This document shows, piece after piece, positions 52,157 through 60,870 of a stretch of 64,000 bases of DNA. Made by a program: the position numbers and the translations under genes. The stretch comes from Saccharospirillum sp040881935 (GTDB taxonomy: Bacteria > Pseudomonadota > Gammaproteobacteria > Pseudomonadales > Natronospirillaceae), in the NCBI RefSeq assembly GCF_040881935.1, contig NZ_JBBECH010000020.1:73536-137535 (forward strand), in the 5' to 3' direction. Every line of letters begins with the position of its first letter. Positions within the stretch are counted from its first letter, which is position 1. Under the pieces are notes generated by a model, which saw only the letters and a program-made list of their open reading frames with translations, made no database searches and was not told the origin of the DNA.

Positions 52157-53379
52157 TGTCACTGGGCAAACGCATTATGGAGTGGTCCGGGCAGGCCGCT
52201 CGCCATTCAGTACCGGGGCCGGGCGTCACCCGGCTGTTGGGTTCACCGGAACACAAGGCCCTGCTGGCGGATCTTAAAGGCTGGATGATACAGGCCGGGC
52301 TGACCACCGAGCTCGATGGCGCCGGCAATCTGGTCGGTCGCACCGCCCCCAAATCAGACCGCAAAACCCTGATCATCGGCTCCCACCAAGACACCGTTCG
52401 ACAGGGCGGCGCTTACGACGGCATGCTTGGTATTCTGGTGCCGCTGGCCGTTTTGCAGCACCTGCAGGAACAGGCAATCGACTTGCCGGTCAATATTGAA
52501 CTGATTGCGTTCAGTGACGAGGAAGGCGCCCGGTTTTCATCCACCCTGGTTGGCAGCTCAGCCCTGGCCGGTACCTTTAACCCGGATATCCTGAACGCAA
52601 CCGATCGCGACGGCATTTCTCTGAACAGCGCCCTGCGCAGCCTGGGCGCCAACCCGGATCAGATTCCGAGCCTTAAACGGGACCCAGCTCAACTGGCGGG
52701 TTTTGTGGAAGTTCATATCGAACAGGGCCCGGTTCTGGAATCCCTCGATTTACCGGTCGGTGTGGTCTCCGCCATCACCGGCATTGAACGCCACAAGGTT
52801 CACATCACCGGCAAGGCTGGCCACGCCGGCACCACCCCCATGCATCTGCGTCAGGATGCCCTGCTCGCCGCGACCGAGGTAGTGCGCGCGGTCAACGACC
52901 TGTGCCAGAACACCGAAGACCTGGTCGGCGTCGTCGGCGAATTGAACGTAACGCCCAATGCCGTCAACGTTATTCCCAGTGGGGTAGACCTGACCATCGA
53001 ACTGCGCTCCCCCGTCACCCGCATTCGTGAAACAGCCCGTCAACAATTGCTCGCCCTGTTGAATGAACGTATTGCCACCTACGCTTGCCAGTGGACCCAT
53101 AAACTCGTTTATGAACAGCAAGAAGTAGACTGCTCGCCAGCCATTCAGCAGCAGTTGCACCACGCCATTACCGCCTGCGGCTGGAAACCGCACACATTGT
53201 TCAGCGGCGCAGGTCACGACGGCCTGGCAATGGCCCGCAGTATGCCGATTGGCATGCTCTTTGTACGCTGCACCGGCGGCCTCAGCCACCACCCCGATGA
53301 AGCGATCACAGAAGCCGATGCCGATGCTGCGGCACAGGTCATCAAACAGGCGCTGTTAAACTGGGAGGTACCGGCATGA
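52156..53379 (+). CDS. M20-type Zn-dependent hydrolase (N-carbamoyl-amino acid hydrolase/allantoate amidohydrolase family)
   Basis: A 407-residue amidohydrolase. Metal-site motifs are IIGSHQDTVRQGGAYDGMLG, AFSDEEGARFSSTLVGS, EVHIEQGPVLE and LSHHPDEAI. The dimerisation-domain loop is KAGHAGTTPMHLRQDA. In the family, these residues bind two divalent metals and the substrate carboxylate. Substrates include N-carbamoyl-L-amino acids, allantoate and ureidoglycine. The specific one is unknown here. It starts directly at the DUF1028 stop after AAGGAGG and overlaps the M42 gene by four bases. Confidence 0.9.
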   Translation: MSLGKRIMEWSGQAARHSVPGPGVTRLLGSPEHKALLADLKGWMIQAGLTTELDGAGNLVGRTAPKSDRKTLIIGSHQDTVRQGGAYDGMLGILVPLAVLQHLQEQAIDLPVNIELIAFSDEEGARFSSTLVGSSALAGTFNPDILNATDRDGISLNSALRSLGANPDQIPSLKRDPAQLAGFVEVHIEQGPVLESLDLPVGVVSAITGIERHKVHITGKAGHAGTTPMHLRQDALLAATEVVRAVNDLCQNTEDLVGVVGELNVTPNAVNVIPSGVDLTIELRSPVTRIRETARQQLLALLNERIATYACQWTHKLVYEQQEVDCSPAIQQQLHHAITACGWKPHTLFSGAGHDGLAMARSMPIGMLFVRCTGGLSHHPDEAITEADADAAAQVIKQALLNWEVPA

Positions 53380-54416
53380 GCACCCTACCCCCGGTCAATA
53401 TCAACCGATTGCTAACCACACTCGACCAACTATTGCGCATCGACAGCCCCACCGGCGATACCGCCGCCATGGAACACGCCATGTGCGAGCGGCTGGCTCC
53501 TTTTGGCTGGCAGGTCAACCAGACGCACCGGGGCAATGTGCTGGCGCAATCGGGCGAGGCCCCCAAACGCGTGATCGCGGCCCACATCGACACCCTGGGC
53601 GCCATGGTGCAATTCATTCGCGACGACGGCCGGCTCGAAGTTACCCCACTCGGTACCTGGTCCGCCCGCTTTGCCGAAGGTGCCCGGGTCACGGTAAAAA
53701 CCCGCCAGGGCCCGATTCGGGCCAGCCTGTTGCCGTTGCTGTCATCCGGCCATGCCTGGCATGACGCAGTGGATACTCAGCCGGTGGCCTGGTCGCAACT
53801 CAGTGCCCGCCTCGACCGGCCTACCTCAAGCCGGAAAGAAACACTCGCGCTCGGCGTTCAACCCGGCGACATTGTCTGCATTGACCCCGCCCCGGAATTC
53901 GACGATTCCGGCTACCTCATCAGCCGGTTTCTCGACAACAAAGCGGGCATCGCCTGCGTATTGGAAATGCTGAATCTGCTACAGGAAAACAATCTGACGC
54001 CTGCGCAGCCAGTACTGCTGGCCTTCACCAACGCCGAAGAAATCGGACTCGGTGCAGGAACCGCCCTACCCCGGTCAATTAAAGAATTAATCAGCGTCGA
54101 CATCGCCCCGGTTGCCAGCAACCAGGCCAGCAGCGAACACAGCGCAACCTTAGGGTACAAAGACGCGCTCGGCCCCCACAGTCGTTCTCTGCTCGACCGG
54201 CTCGACCGGATCGCTACGGAACATCAGGTTAATGTCGTGCGCGATGTTTTTCGCCACTACCACAGCGACTGCTCGTCTACTCTCACAGCGGGCTATGACG
54301 CAACCACCGCTCTGGTTGGCTTTGGCACAGACAGTACCCACGGTTATGAACGAACTCATCAGGACAGTTTAATAGCGGTTACCCAGTTACTGACCGGATA
54401 TGTGCTGAGCAACTAA
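53376..54416 (+). CDS. M42-type metallopeptidase
   Basis: A 346-residue peptidase of the M42 (aminopeptidase/endoglucanase-like) type. Metal ligands are seen in VIAAHIDTLGAMV (His), SRFLDNKAGIACVLE (Asp), FTNAEEIGLG (Glu pair), ISVDIAPV (Asp) and DSTHGYERTHQDS (His). A substrate-gating domain of about 110 residues is inserted after the first motif, as in the family. It probably removes N-terminal residues from peptides in the cytoplasm. The ATG overlaps the upstream stop (ATGA). A bidirectional terminator follows. Confidence 0.87.
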   Translation: MSTLPPVNINRLLTTLDQLLRIDSPTGDTAAMEHAMCERLAPFGWQVNQTHRGNVLAQSGEAPKRVIAAHIDTLGAMVQFIRDDGRLEVTPLGTWSARFAEGARVTVKTRQGPIRASLLPLLSSGHAWHDAVDTQPVAWSQLSARLDRPTSSRKETLALGVQPGDIVCIDPAPEFDDSGYLISRFLDNKAGIACVLEMLNLLQENNLTPAQPVLLAFTNAEEIGLGAGTALPRSIKELISVDIAPVASNQASSEHSATLGYKDALGPHSRSLLDRLDRIATEHQVNVVRDVFRHYHSDCSSTLTAGYDATTALVGFGTDSTHGYERTHQDSLIAVTQLLTGYVLSN

Positions 54417-54533
54417 CCTCATGAGGTAGGAATTCGCGTAAATTTAACCGCAAATAGTCCGGCTGGCACCAGATTATAAGATGAAACAGAAACAAGTTAT
54501 CCTGCGAATTCCTGGCTCATGACCCCCGAAAAC

Positions 54534-54565
54534 AAAAAACCCGGCTGACGCTAACCGGGTTTTTT
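54534..54565. terminator. Bidirectional terminator
   Basis: AAAAAACCCGG (54534-54544) pairs with CCGGGTTTTTT (54555-54565). With an A-run before and a T-run after, it can end both the hydrolase operon (plus) and the sugar ABC operon (minus). Confidence 0.93.
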
Positions 54566-54582
54566 ATGTACATCAACGGTGA

Positions 54583-55554
54583 TCAGTAAGCCGCATCGGG
54601 CTCGTAGAATTCATCCGCATTATCGGCAGTGATCGGGTCGGCCGCCAGAACCATGCGTGATGGTACGCCATGGTACATGTCGCCCATTTTCTCGCCACGC
54701 ACACCGTGTACTGCCAGTGCAATGCCGGAAGCAATCATATTCGGCGGATAAGTCACGGTTGCCTTCACGATCGGGTGATTATCACGGATCATACCGATCA
54801 CGTCTTTGGAACCACCGCCGCCGACCAGAATCTTGATGTCATCACGACCGGACTCTTCAATCGCCGTCAGCACACCCTTGAGCGCATCGTCATCACCGGC
54901 CCAGACCGCATCGATATGCGGGTGACGCGCCAGCATGTCTTCCATCACATTCAGAGACGTCTGTGGGTTCCACTCACCGGACTGTGAGTCCAGAATGGTG
55001 ATGCCCGGGTGACGCTCTATTTCCGCATTAAACGCATTTACGCGTTGGCTGTTGATCGGAATTGAAGGCCCTTCAATCACCACTACATTGCCTTCGCCAT
55101 CCATTGCTTCGGCCATGTATTTCGCCGCCTGCTCACCCATGCCCGGGTTGTCACCGGCCAGGAACACATCCTGAGTCGGCGTTTCCAGTTCACGGTCAAC
55201 CACAACGGTGTAAATGCCGTCCTGATAGGTTTCGGCGATCACCTGCTGCAGGGTTGCCGGGTTGTGCGGCAGGATCACAAGCGCATCGATCTGACGCACA
55301 CGAAGGTCTTCGACATCACCCACCTGGGCCGTGCCATTGTTGGCGGCGAGAATGGTGAATTCAATCTCGGGGTATTTTGCTGACAGGTCTTCCGAAGCCT
55401 GACGCGCCCACCACAACAAACCGGCCGTCCAGCCGTGGTCCGCCGAAGGTACACTGACCCCGATGTGATAGCTGTCTTCCCCGAACGCGACAAAAGGCGT
55501 CACCGACAAAGCCGTAGCAACCGCCGCCGTTTTTAACAGTTTTTTAAGTTTCAT
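54583..55554 (-). CDS. Sugar ABC transporter substrate-binding protein (RbsB-like)
   Basis: A 323-residue periplasmic binding protein of the ribose/galactose class. The signal peptide starts MKLKKLLKTAAVATALS and ends FVAFG near residue 25. Landmarks are YHIGVSVPSADHGWTAGLLW, VRQIDALVILPHNPATL and AVWAGDDDALKGVLTAIEESG. The start at 55554 was preferred to an upstream in-frame ATG (55641) because the signal peptide begins there. It is the last gene of the operon, which is unusual since binding proteins are more often first. Repeat R5 separates it from the permease gene. Confidence 0.9.
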   Translation of the reverse strand: MKLKKLLKTAAVATALSVTPFVAFGEDSYHIGVSVPSADHGWTAGLLWWARQASEDLSAKYPEIEFTILAANNGTAQVGDVEDLRVRQIDALVILPHNPATLQQVIAETYQDGIYTVVVDRELETPTQDVFLAGDNPGMGEQAAKYMAEAMDGEGNVVVIEGPSIPINSQRVNAFNAEIERHPGITILDSQSGEWNPQTSLNVMEDMLARHPHIDAVWAGDDDALKGVLTAIEESGRDDIKILVGGGGSKDVIGMIRDNHPIVKATVTYPPNMIASGIALAVHGVRGEKMGDMYHGVPSRMVLAADPITADNADEFYEPDAAY

Positions 55555-55659
55555 CTTTTCCGTCCACCTCTGGTTGTTGTTATTCCATCCCCCTTTTGCA
55601 GGAGAATGCCTACCTAACAAAGCCAGGCGTTTCCCAGCCATGTTTTTTACTTAAACTTC

Positions 55660-55823
55660 GGAGTTCACCACGAGCTGAGTGACAGGTGCCGGGTGTACCT
55701 TTCCGGGGAAGTCCGCAACATGGATGTTGCGGTCTAGGCCCCATGGAAGGGTTTATGCCGACCCCGGAAAGGTACACCCGGTGCCTGGCCCGGACTCCTG
55801 GCAATACAACGAAACTGAACTCC
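55660..55823 (-). repeat. Structured intergenic repeat, copy R5
   Basis: A 164-bp element with ends GGAGTTC (55660-55666) and GAACTCC (55817-55823), inverted relative to R1 and R4. A 24-bp inverted repeat (55685-55708 with 55762-55785, two wobbles) encloses the core. The core matches R1 and R4 with scattered changes. In its inner hairpin both arms have changed together (CCGCAACA with TGTTGCGG instead of CCGCAGCA with TGCTGCGG), so pairing is kept. Confidence 0.85.
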
Positions 55824-55839
55824 AAAGCTTGACAAACTC

Positions 55840-56826
55840 CTACTGCTGGCGTTTGTATTGCACCAGCACGGCGATAATGATTACCGACCCTTTAACCAGC
55901 CCCTGCAAATAGGGCGATACCCCGAGCAGGTTCAGCATATTGTTGATAATGCCCAGAATCAGCGCACCGATAACGGTGCCCCAAATCGACCCCTTGCCAC
56001 CGGACAATGCCGTACCGCCGATTACTACCGCTGCAATGGCATCCAGCTCATAAAGCACACCGGCATCGGACGGGCTGATTGAATTGAGACGGGAGGACAG
56101 CATGATCGCCGACAAACCCACGCAGGCACCGGCAATGGTAAAACTACCCAGAATCACCGACCGGACCCGAATGCCCGAATAGCGGGCGACCTGCGCATTG
56201 GCACCGACGGCGCACAAATGACGACCAAAGCGGGTATAAAACAGCAGAATGTGCGCCCCGACCGCCAGAATCAAAAACGCCCAGACCGGAATCGGAACAC
56301 CCAGCCAATAGCCGCCACCCAGGTCGGGAAACAAAGGGTTGCGGGAGACTACTTCACCGGCGTCAGTCAGGTAGAGGGCCACGGAGCGGAAAATCGACAT
56401 GGTGGCCAGCGTTGCGATGAAAGCGGTTATCTTCCCCCGGGTTACCAGCAGACCGTTGAATACACCAAAGAGCGCACCACTGCCAAGTGCCACCAGAATC
56501 CCGACCACGATGGCCATGACCGGATCGGTCACTGCGTTCAGCGCATAGAGCAACAGCACACCGACCAGGGCGACCATGGACCCTACCGACAAATCAATGC
56601 CACCGCCGATGATCACAAAGGTGACCCCGATGGCGATGATGCCGGTGTAGGAAACCTGCCGCATAACGTTGGTCAGGTTCCGGGTATTCAGAAAATATTC
56701 ACTGGCCAGTGACGATGCGATCAACAATACAACCAGAGCAATCAAAGGGGCCAGAATGGTCAGGTCCAGGCCCAGCCGATTGACGGTACTGGAGAAGCGA
56801 TCAGTCATTTGTTTTACCTGAGTCAT
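55840..56826 (-). CDS. Sugar ABC transporter permease (RbsC-like)
   Basis: A 328-residue permease with eight or more helices. The family features GGGIDLSVGSMVALVGVLL near residue 75, the middle GRHLCAVGANAQVARYSGIRV, and ELDAIAAVVIGGTALSGGKGS near residue 260 are all present. It forms the channel with the double ATPase encoded just upstream. The ATG overlaps that gene's stop (ATGA, 56823-56826). Confidence 0.93.
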   Translation of the reverse strand: MTQVKQMTDRFSSTVNRLGLDLTILAPLIALVVLLIASSLASEYFLNTRNLTNVMRQVSYTGIIAIGVTFVIIGGGIDLSVGSMVALVGVLLLYALNAVTDPVMAIVVGILVALGSGALFGVFNGLLVTRGKITAFIATLATMSIFRSVALYLTDAGEVVSRNPLFPDLGGGYWLGVPIPVWAFLILAVGAHILLFYTRFGRHLCAVGANAQVARYSGIRVRSVILGSFTIAGACVGLSAIMLSSRLNSISPSDAGVLYELDAIAAVVIGGTALSGGKGSIWGTVIGALILGIINNMLNLLGVSPYLQGLVKGSVIIIAVLVQYKRQQ

Positions 56827-58346
56827 GACAACGCGGCTCCCGCGCCGGTTATTGCCGATGCGCCCCGGGCGCCCGCTGCGTACAACATGATGTCTTCCTC
56901 AGTTATCTGTTCATCGTGCAAATCGGCGACGATGCGCCCTTCGCGTACCACCAGCACCTGATCGCACAAGCCAATAATTTCTTCCAACTCCGACGAGATC
57001 ACCAGAATCGCCTTGCCCTCGCTGGCGAGCGTTCGGATCAACCGGTAAAACTCGTGTTTGGTACCCACATCAATGCCACGCGTGGGTTCATCCAGGATCA
57101 GAATCTCCGGTTCAATATCCAGCAATTTAGCCAGATATACCTTCTGCTGGTTGCCGCCACTCAACAGCCCCACCTCCGTATTAAGACTCGCCGTGCGAAT
57201 ACTGAGCGCCTGCTGATAATGTTCGGCCTGGCGGCGCTCGGCCCGGTGGTTTATGAGACCTTTGATATAACGCTTCAAACTCAACAGTGTGATGTTTTCG
57301 ATCAGATTAAAACTGAGCACCAGGCCCTTTCCCTGCCGGTCTTCCGACAAATAAGCCAGGTTATGACGATGCGCATCTTCCGGCGAGGTGATGCTGCACG
57401 GCTCACCGTTTATCAGCACCTGACCCGAGGTTTTTTCGCGCAACCCCATAATAGTTTCCGCAATTTCCGTTCGCCCGGAACCGACCAGACCAGAGAGCCC
57501 CAGAATCTGTCCGCGATGCAGGGTAAAATTCACATCGGTGACCAGTCGGTCCAGAGACAGCTGACGGACTTCCAGTGCAATCTCACCGGCATGTCCTTGC
57601 TTCGGTGGAAAGACCTGCGACAGTTCACGGCCTACCATTTTCCGGGCCATGTCTTCTTCATCCAGATCGGCGGTTGACCGTTGCTCCACTACCTGACCAT
57701 CGCGCAGGATCAACACACTGTGGCAGAGGTCTTTGACTTCCTTGAGCTTGTGGGAAATAAACAGCACCGCAACACCGGCAGTCTGCAAGCGACGCACAAC
57801 ATCGAACAGCACACTGACTTCACGATCGGTGAGCACCGTGGTTGGTTCATCCAGAATGACAACCTGGGCATCATCGACCAGCACGCGCGCCACTTCGACC
57901 ATTTGTTTTTCAGCGACGCTGAGATGACTGATCGACGCTTCAGGGTCGAGGTTCGATTGCAGACTTTCCATGACCTCACGGGTCTTGCGACGCATGGTAG
58001 TGCGATCCAGAAAGCCGTGTTTACGGAGCTCCTGTCCGAGAAACACGTTTTCATAAACACGCAGGGTGGGTACCAGGTTAAACTCCTGCGGAATCATCGC
58101 GATGCCCAACCGACGGGACATCACCGGGTCCAGCTCGGAATAACGACGGCCGCCTATTTCCAGCGAACCGACACTGGGCTGATAAACCCCGCTGATCAGT
58201 TTCAGCAGCGTCGATTTACCGGCCCCGTTTTCCCCCAGAATGCCGATGATCTCACCCGGATGAATGTCGAGATTGATGCCTTGCAGAACGACATTGGGCC
58301 CGAACGATTTACCAATATTGTGCAAACGAATAATGGGTTCGGTCAT
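56823..58346 (-). CDS. Sugar ABC transporter ATP-binding protein (RbsA-like, two ATPase domains)
   Basis: A 507-residue protein with two ABC domains. The first has Walker A GILGENGAGKSTLLKL and Walker B QVVILDEPTTVL. The second has the degenerate Walker A GLSGLVGSGRTEIAE typical of the second RbsA half, signature LLSGGNQQKVYLAKLL and ILILDEPTRGIDVG. In the first domain the usual LSxGxxQ signature reads ISHLSVAEKQMVEVARVL, as in other sugar ATPases of this class. It overlaps the dehydrogenase gene upstream by four bases. Confidence 0.93.
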   Translation of the reverse strand: MTEPIIRLHNIGKSFGPNVVLQGINLDIHPGEIIGILGENGAGKSTLLKLISGVYQPSVGSLEIGGRRYSELDPVMSRRLGIAMIPQEFNLVPTLRVYENVFLGQELRKHGFLDRTTMRRKTREVMESLQSNLDPEASISHLSVAEKQMVEVARVLVDDAQVVILDEPTTVLTDREVSVLFDVVRRLQTAGVAVLFISHKLKEVKDLCHSVLILRDGQVVEQRSTADLDEEDMARKMVGRELSQVFPPKQGHAGEIALEVRQLSLDRLVTDVNFTLHRGQILGLSGLVGSGRTEIAETIMGLREKTSGQVLINGEPCSITSPEDAHRHNLAYLSEDRQGKGLVLSFNLIENITLLSLKRYIKGLINHRAERRQAEHYQQALSIRTASLNTEVGLLSGGNQQKVYLAKLLDIEPEILILDEPTRGIDVGTKHEFYRLIRTLASEGKAILVISSELEEIIGLCDQVLVVREGRIVADLHDEQITEEDIMLYAAGARGASAITGAGAALS

Positions 58347-59488
58347 GACGCTGCTCCGAAGTCGAGCGGCGTCCAGGTGCCGTTGTTCTGGTTCGATCGC
58401 AAGGTAGCCGCAATAAATTTCAGGCCATCCACCCCTGTCGACACATCTGGTAGCCAGCCGCCCTGTGACGCCGTATTCACATCAGCAGCGAGCGCCTGAT
58501 AAAGATTGGCAAACCCTTCCAGATACCCTTCCGGATGCCCTGGTGGCAAACGCACGCTCGCGCCGGTGGTGCTGCTGAACCAATCATCCCGGCGTGTAAT
58601 GCGTTGCCGGGGCTGATTCAGTGGCGAGAACCAGAGCTCGTTGGGATTTTCCTGCGCCCACTCCAGCGATGCTTTCTCGCCAACGACTCTAATGCGTAAC
58701 GCGTTCTCGAAACCCGGTGCCGTCTGACTGGCCCATAACATGCCAGTGGCCCCACCCTCGAAACGCAGCAGTGCCTGGACGTTGTCATCCAGAACACGAC
58801 CGGGTACCTGACTGGTTAATTCTGCACTGACGGCCTCGGGTGTTAACCCGGAAATAAAGCAGGCCAATTGAAAAGCGTGGGTGCCGATATCGCCCAAAGC
58901 ACCGGCAGACCCGGCCCGCTTTGGGTCGAGCCGCCAATCGGCTTGTTTGTTATCGGCTGAGGGAACTTCGCTTAGCCATTCCTGCAGGTATTCGACCTGC
59001 AGGCTGCGAATGCGCCCCAGGTCGCCACGTTGAACACACTCGCGCGCATGCTGAACCAGAGGGTAACCGCAGTAATTGTGCATCAGTAAAAAACGCACAT
59101 GCCGGTCGGCAACGCGCTCTGCAAGATGCTCGGCTTCAGCCAGGGTAACCGTCATCGGCTTTTCGCAAATCACATCCAGGCCCGCCTCGATGCAGGTTAG
59201 CGCAATCGGATAGTGCAAATGGTTGGGCGTGGTAATGGCCACGACACGGGCACCATCGTCACGAGCGGCTTCGGCTTTGATTAGGGCGTCATAACTATCG
59301 TAGCAACGATTGGGGTCGAGCCTCAGCTGCGAAGCAGTGTCCCGATTACTCTCAGACCGGGTGCTGAACACGCCAGCGACCAGTTCAAAACGGTTGTCCA
59401 TACGGGCCGCGAAACGGTGCACCGCACCGATCATGGAGCCCGGTCCGCCGCCGATCATCGCCAGGCGCAGGGGAGTCGATTGGGTCAT
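58343..59488 (-). CDS. Gfo/Idh/MocA family sugar dehydrogenase
   Basis: A 381-residue NAD(P)-dependent oxidoreductase. The Rossmann motif is LAMIGGGPGSMIGAVHRFA, followed by the EKP motif in GLDVICEKPMTVTL near residue 105. The catalytic-region motif is AGSAGALGDIGTHAFQLACF near residue 195, with the His used in the family. It would oxidise a hydroxyl of an imported sugar or polyol. The start at 59488 has GGA 8 bp upstream; the ATG at 59497 sits too close to that site. It lies between the isomerase and ATPase genes in a five-gene operon. Confidence 0.88.
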   Translation of the reverse strand: MTQSTPLRLAMIGGGPGSMIGAVHRFAARMDNRFELVAGVFSTRSESNRDTASQLRLDPNRCYDSYDALIKAEAARDDGARVVAITTPNHLHYPIALTCIEAGLDVICEKPMTVTLAEAEHLAERVADRHVRFLLMHNYCGYPLVQHARECVQRGDLGRIRSLQVEYLQEWLSEVPSADNKQADWRLDPKRAGSAGALGDIGTHAFQLACFISGLTPEAVSAELTSQVPGRVLDDNVQALLRFEGGATGMLWASQTAPGFENALRIRVVGEKASLEWAQENPNELWFSPLNQPRQRITRRDDWFSSTTGASVRLPPGHPEGYLEGFANLYQALAADVNTASQGGWLPDVSTGVDGLKFIAATLRSNQNNGTWTPLDFGAAS

Positions 59489-59516
59489 CACAAACATCCT
59501 TTATCGGCTATACCGC

Positions 59517-60569
59517 TCAGAGACCGAGCAGTGACCGGTTGGTGGCTTCATCGGTACCAGCGGCGGCAAAATCATCAAAGGCCTTGTCGGTCACACGAAT
59601 GATGTGATCTTCCACAAAGCGCGCCCCTTCGGCTGCGCCTTGCTCCGGATGTTTGAGTGCACATTCCCATTCGATAACGGCCCAGCCAGCGAAATCGTAC
59701 TGAGCCAGTCGCGAGAAAATGCCGTTAAAGTCGACCTGGCCATCGCCCAGCGAACGGAAACGACCCGCCCGATCAACCCAACCCTCGTAGCCACCGTAGG
59801 TGCCTTGCAAAGCCGTCGGATTAAACTCCGCGTCCTTCACATGAAACATTTTGATGCGATCACGGAAGTGATCGAGGAAGCCCAGGTAGTCGAGCTGCTG
59901 CAGCACAAAGTGAGACGGATCAAATAGGATGCAACAACGCGGGTGATGATCAACGGCTTTCAGAAACCGCTCGAAGGTGGCGCCATCGTGGAGGTCTTCA
60001 CCAGGGTGAATTTCGTAGCACAGGTCGACCCCGGCGGCATCAAACGCATCGAGAATGGGTTTCCAGCGTAGGGCCAGTTCTTCAAAACCGGTCTCGACCA
60101 AGCCAGGCGGACGCTGCGGCCATGGGTAAAGGAAAGGCCACAATAAGGCGCCGGAAAAAGTAGCGTGAGCGGTCAGCCCAAGGTTTTTACTGGCCTTTGC
60201 GGCCAGCAACAATTGGTCGACAGCCCAGGCTTGTCGTGCCTGCGGATTCTTGCGTACCGACTCGGGGGCAAAGCCATCGAACAGATCATCGTACACCGGG
60301 TGCACGGCAACTAACTGGCCTTGCAGGTGGGTAGACAGCTCGGTAATTTCCAGGCCATAACCGGCCAGCAAGGCAGTCACTTCCCGGCAATAGTCGAGGT
60401 CTTCGGCGGCACGCTCCAGATCAAACAGACGTTTATCACCGCTTGGAATCTGCACCCCTTTAAACCCCAGGCTGGACGCCCAGCGGGCAATACTGTCGAG
60501 ACTGTTGAACGGTGCATCATCACTGACGTATTGAGCCAGAAAGAGCGCAGGCCCTTTGATGGTCTTCAT
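59517..60569 (-). CDS. Sugar phosphate isomerase/epimerase family protein (AP endonuclease 2 fold)
   Basis: A 350-residue TIM barrel protein of the xylose isomerase-like group. Motifs consistent with metal binding are DLCYEIHPGEDLHDG (Glu, His), CCILFDPSHFVLQ (Asp, His), MFHVKDAEFN (His, Asp) and AVIEWECALKH (Glu). Such enzymes act on keto sugars or inosose-like intermediates, often next to Gfo/Idh/MocA dehydrogenases. The exact reaction is unknown. The start at 60569 follows AAGGTG 7 bp upstream; longer starts run through the operator. It is the first gene of the operon. Confidence 0.87.
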   Translation of the reverse strand: MKTIKGPALFLAQYVSDDAPFNSLDSIARWASSLGFKGVQIPSGDKRLFDLERAAEDLDYCREVTALLAGYGLEITELSTHLQGQLVAVHPVYDDLFDGFAPESVRKNPQARQAWAVDQLLLAAKASKNLGLTAHATFSGALLWPFLYPWPQRPPGLVETGFEELALRWKPILDAFDAAGVDLCYEIHPGEDLHDGATFERFLKAVDHHPRCCILFDPSHFVLQQLDYLGFLDHFRDRIKMFHVKDAEFNPTALQGTYGGYEGWVDRAGRFRSLGDGQVDFNGIFSRLAQYDFAGWAVIEWECALKHPEQGAAEGARFVEDHIIRVTDKAFDDFAAAGTDEATNRSLLGL

Positions 60570-60600
60570 AAACAAACACCTTAGATTTTGTTTTTGTATA

Positions 60601-60616
60601 ATGTAATGCATTACAT
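60601..60616. promoter_or_regulatory. 16-bp palindromic operator, site 1 (isomerase side)
   Basis: ATGTAATGCATTACAT is a perfect palindrome located 31 bp upstream of the isomerase start. The same 16 bases occur again at 60751-60766. The form (TGTAA-N4-TTACA) fits LacI-family operators. Confidence 0.8.
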
Positions 60617-60750
60617 TCAAGCAGAGTAACTCAGGAAGGTCAACACCCTGCCTACCAGTTTATTTTTGTGTAACAGTAAAAATAAGCTTATATTTAGCCA
60701 TCTATGCGCTACTGTGGGCTAAGGACTGATGCGAAAACCCCTGTTACTGA

Positions 60751-60766
60751 ATGTAATGCATTACAT
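60751..60766. promoter_or_regulatory. 16-bp palindromic operator, site 2 (regulator side)
   Basis: This is an exact second copy of ATGTAATGCATTACAT, 104 bp before the LacI start and exactly 150 bp from site 1 centre to centre. Two identical sites on either side of a divergent promoter region suggest a repression loop and autoregulation. Confidence 0.8.
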
Positions 60767-60870
60767 ATCAAACAGCAATTATCTACAATGGGGACCTGAC
60801 AACCAGCCGGTTTATCCTGAATTGTATCGCTGTGTTACCATCGCCTCTGTTGACTTTGCAGATACGTACC

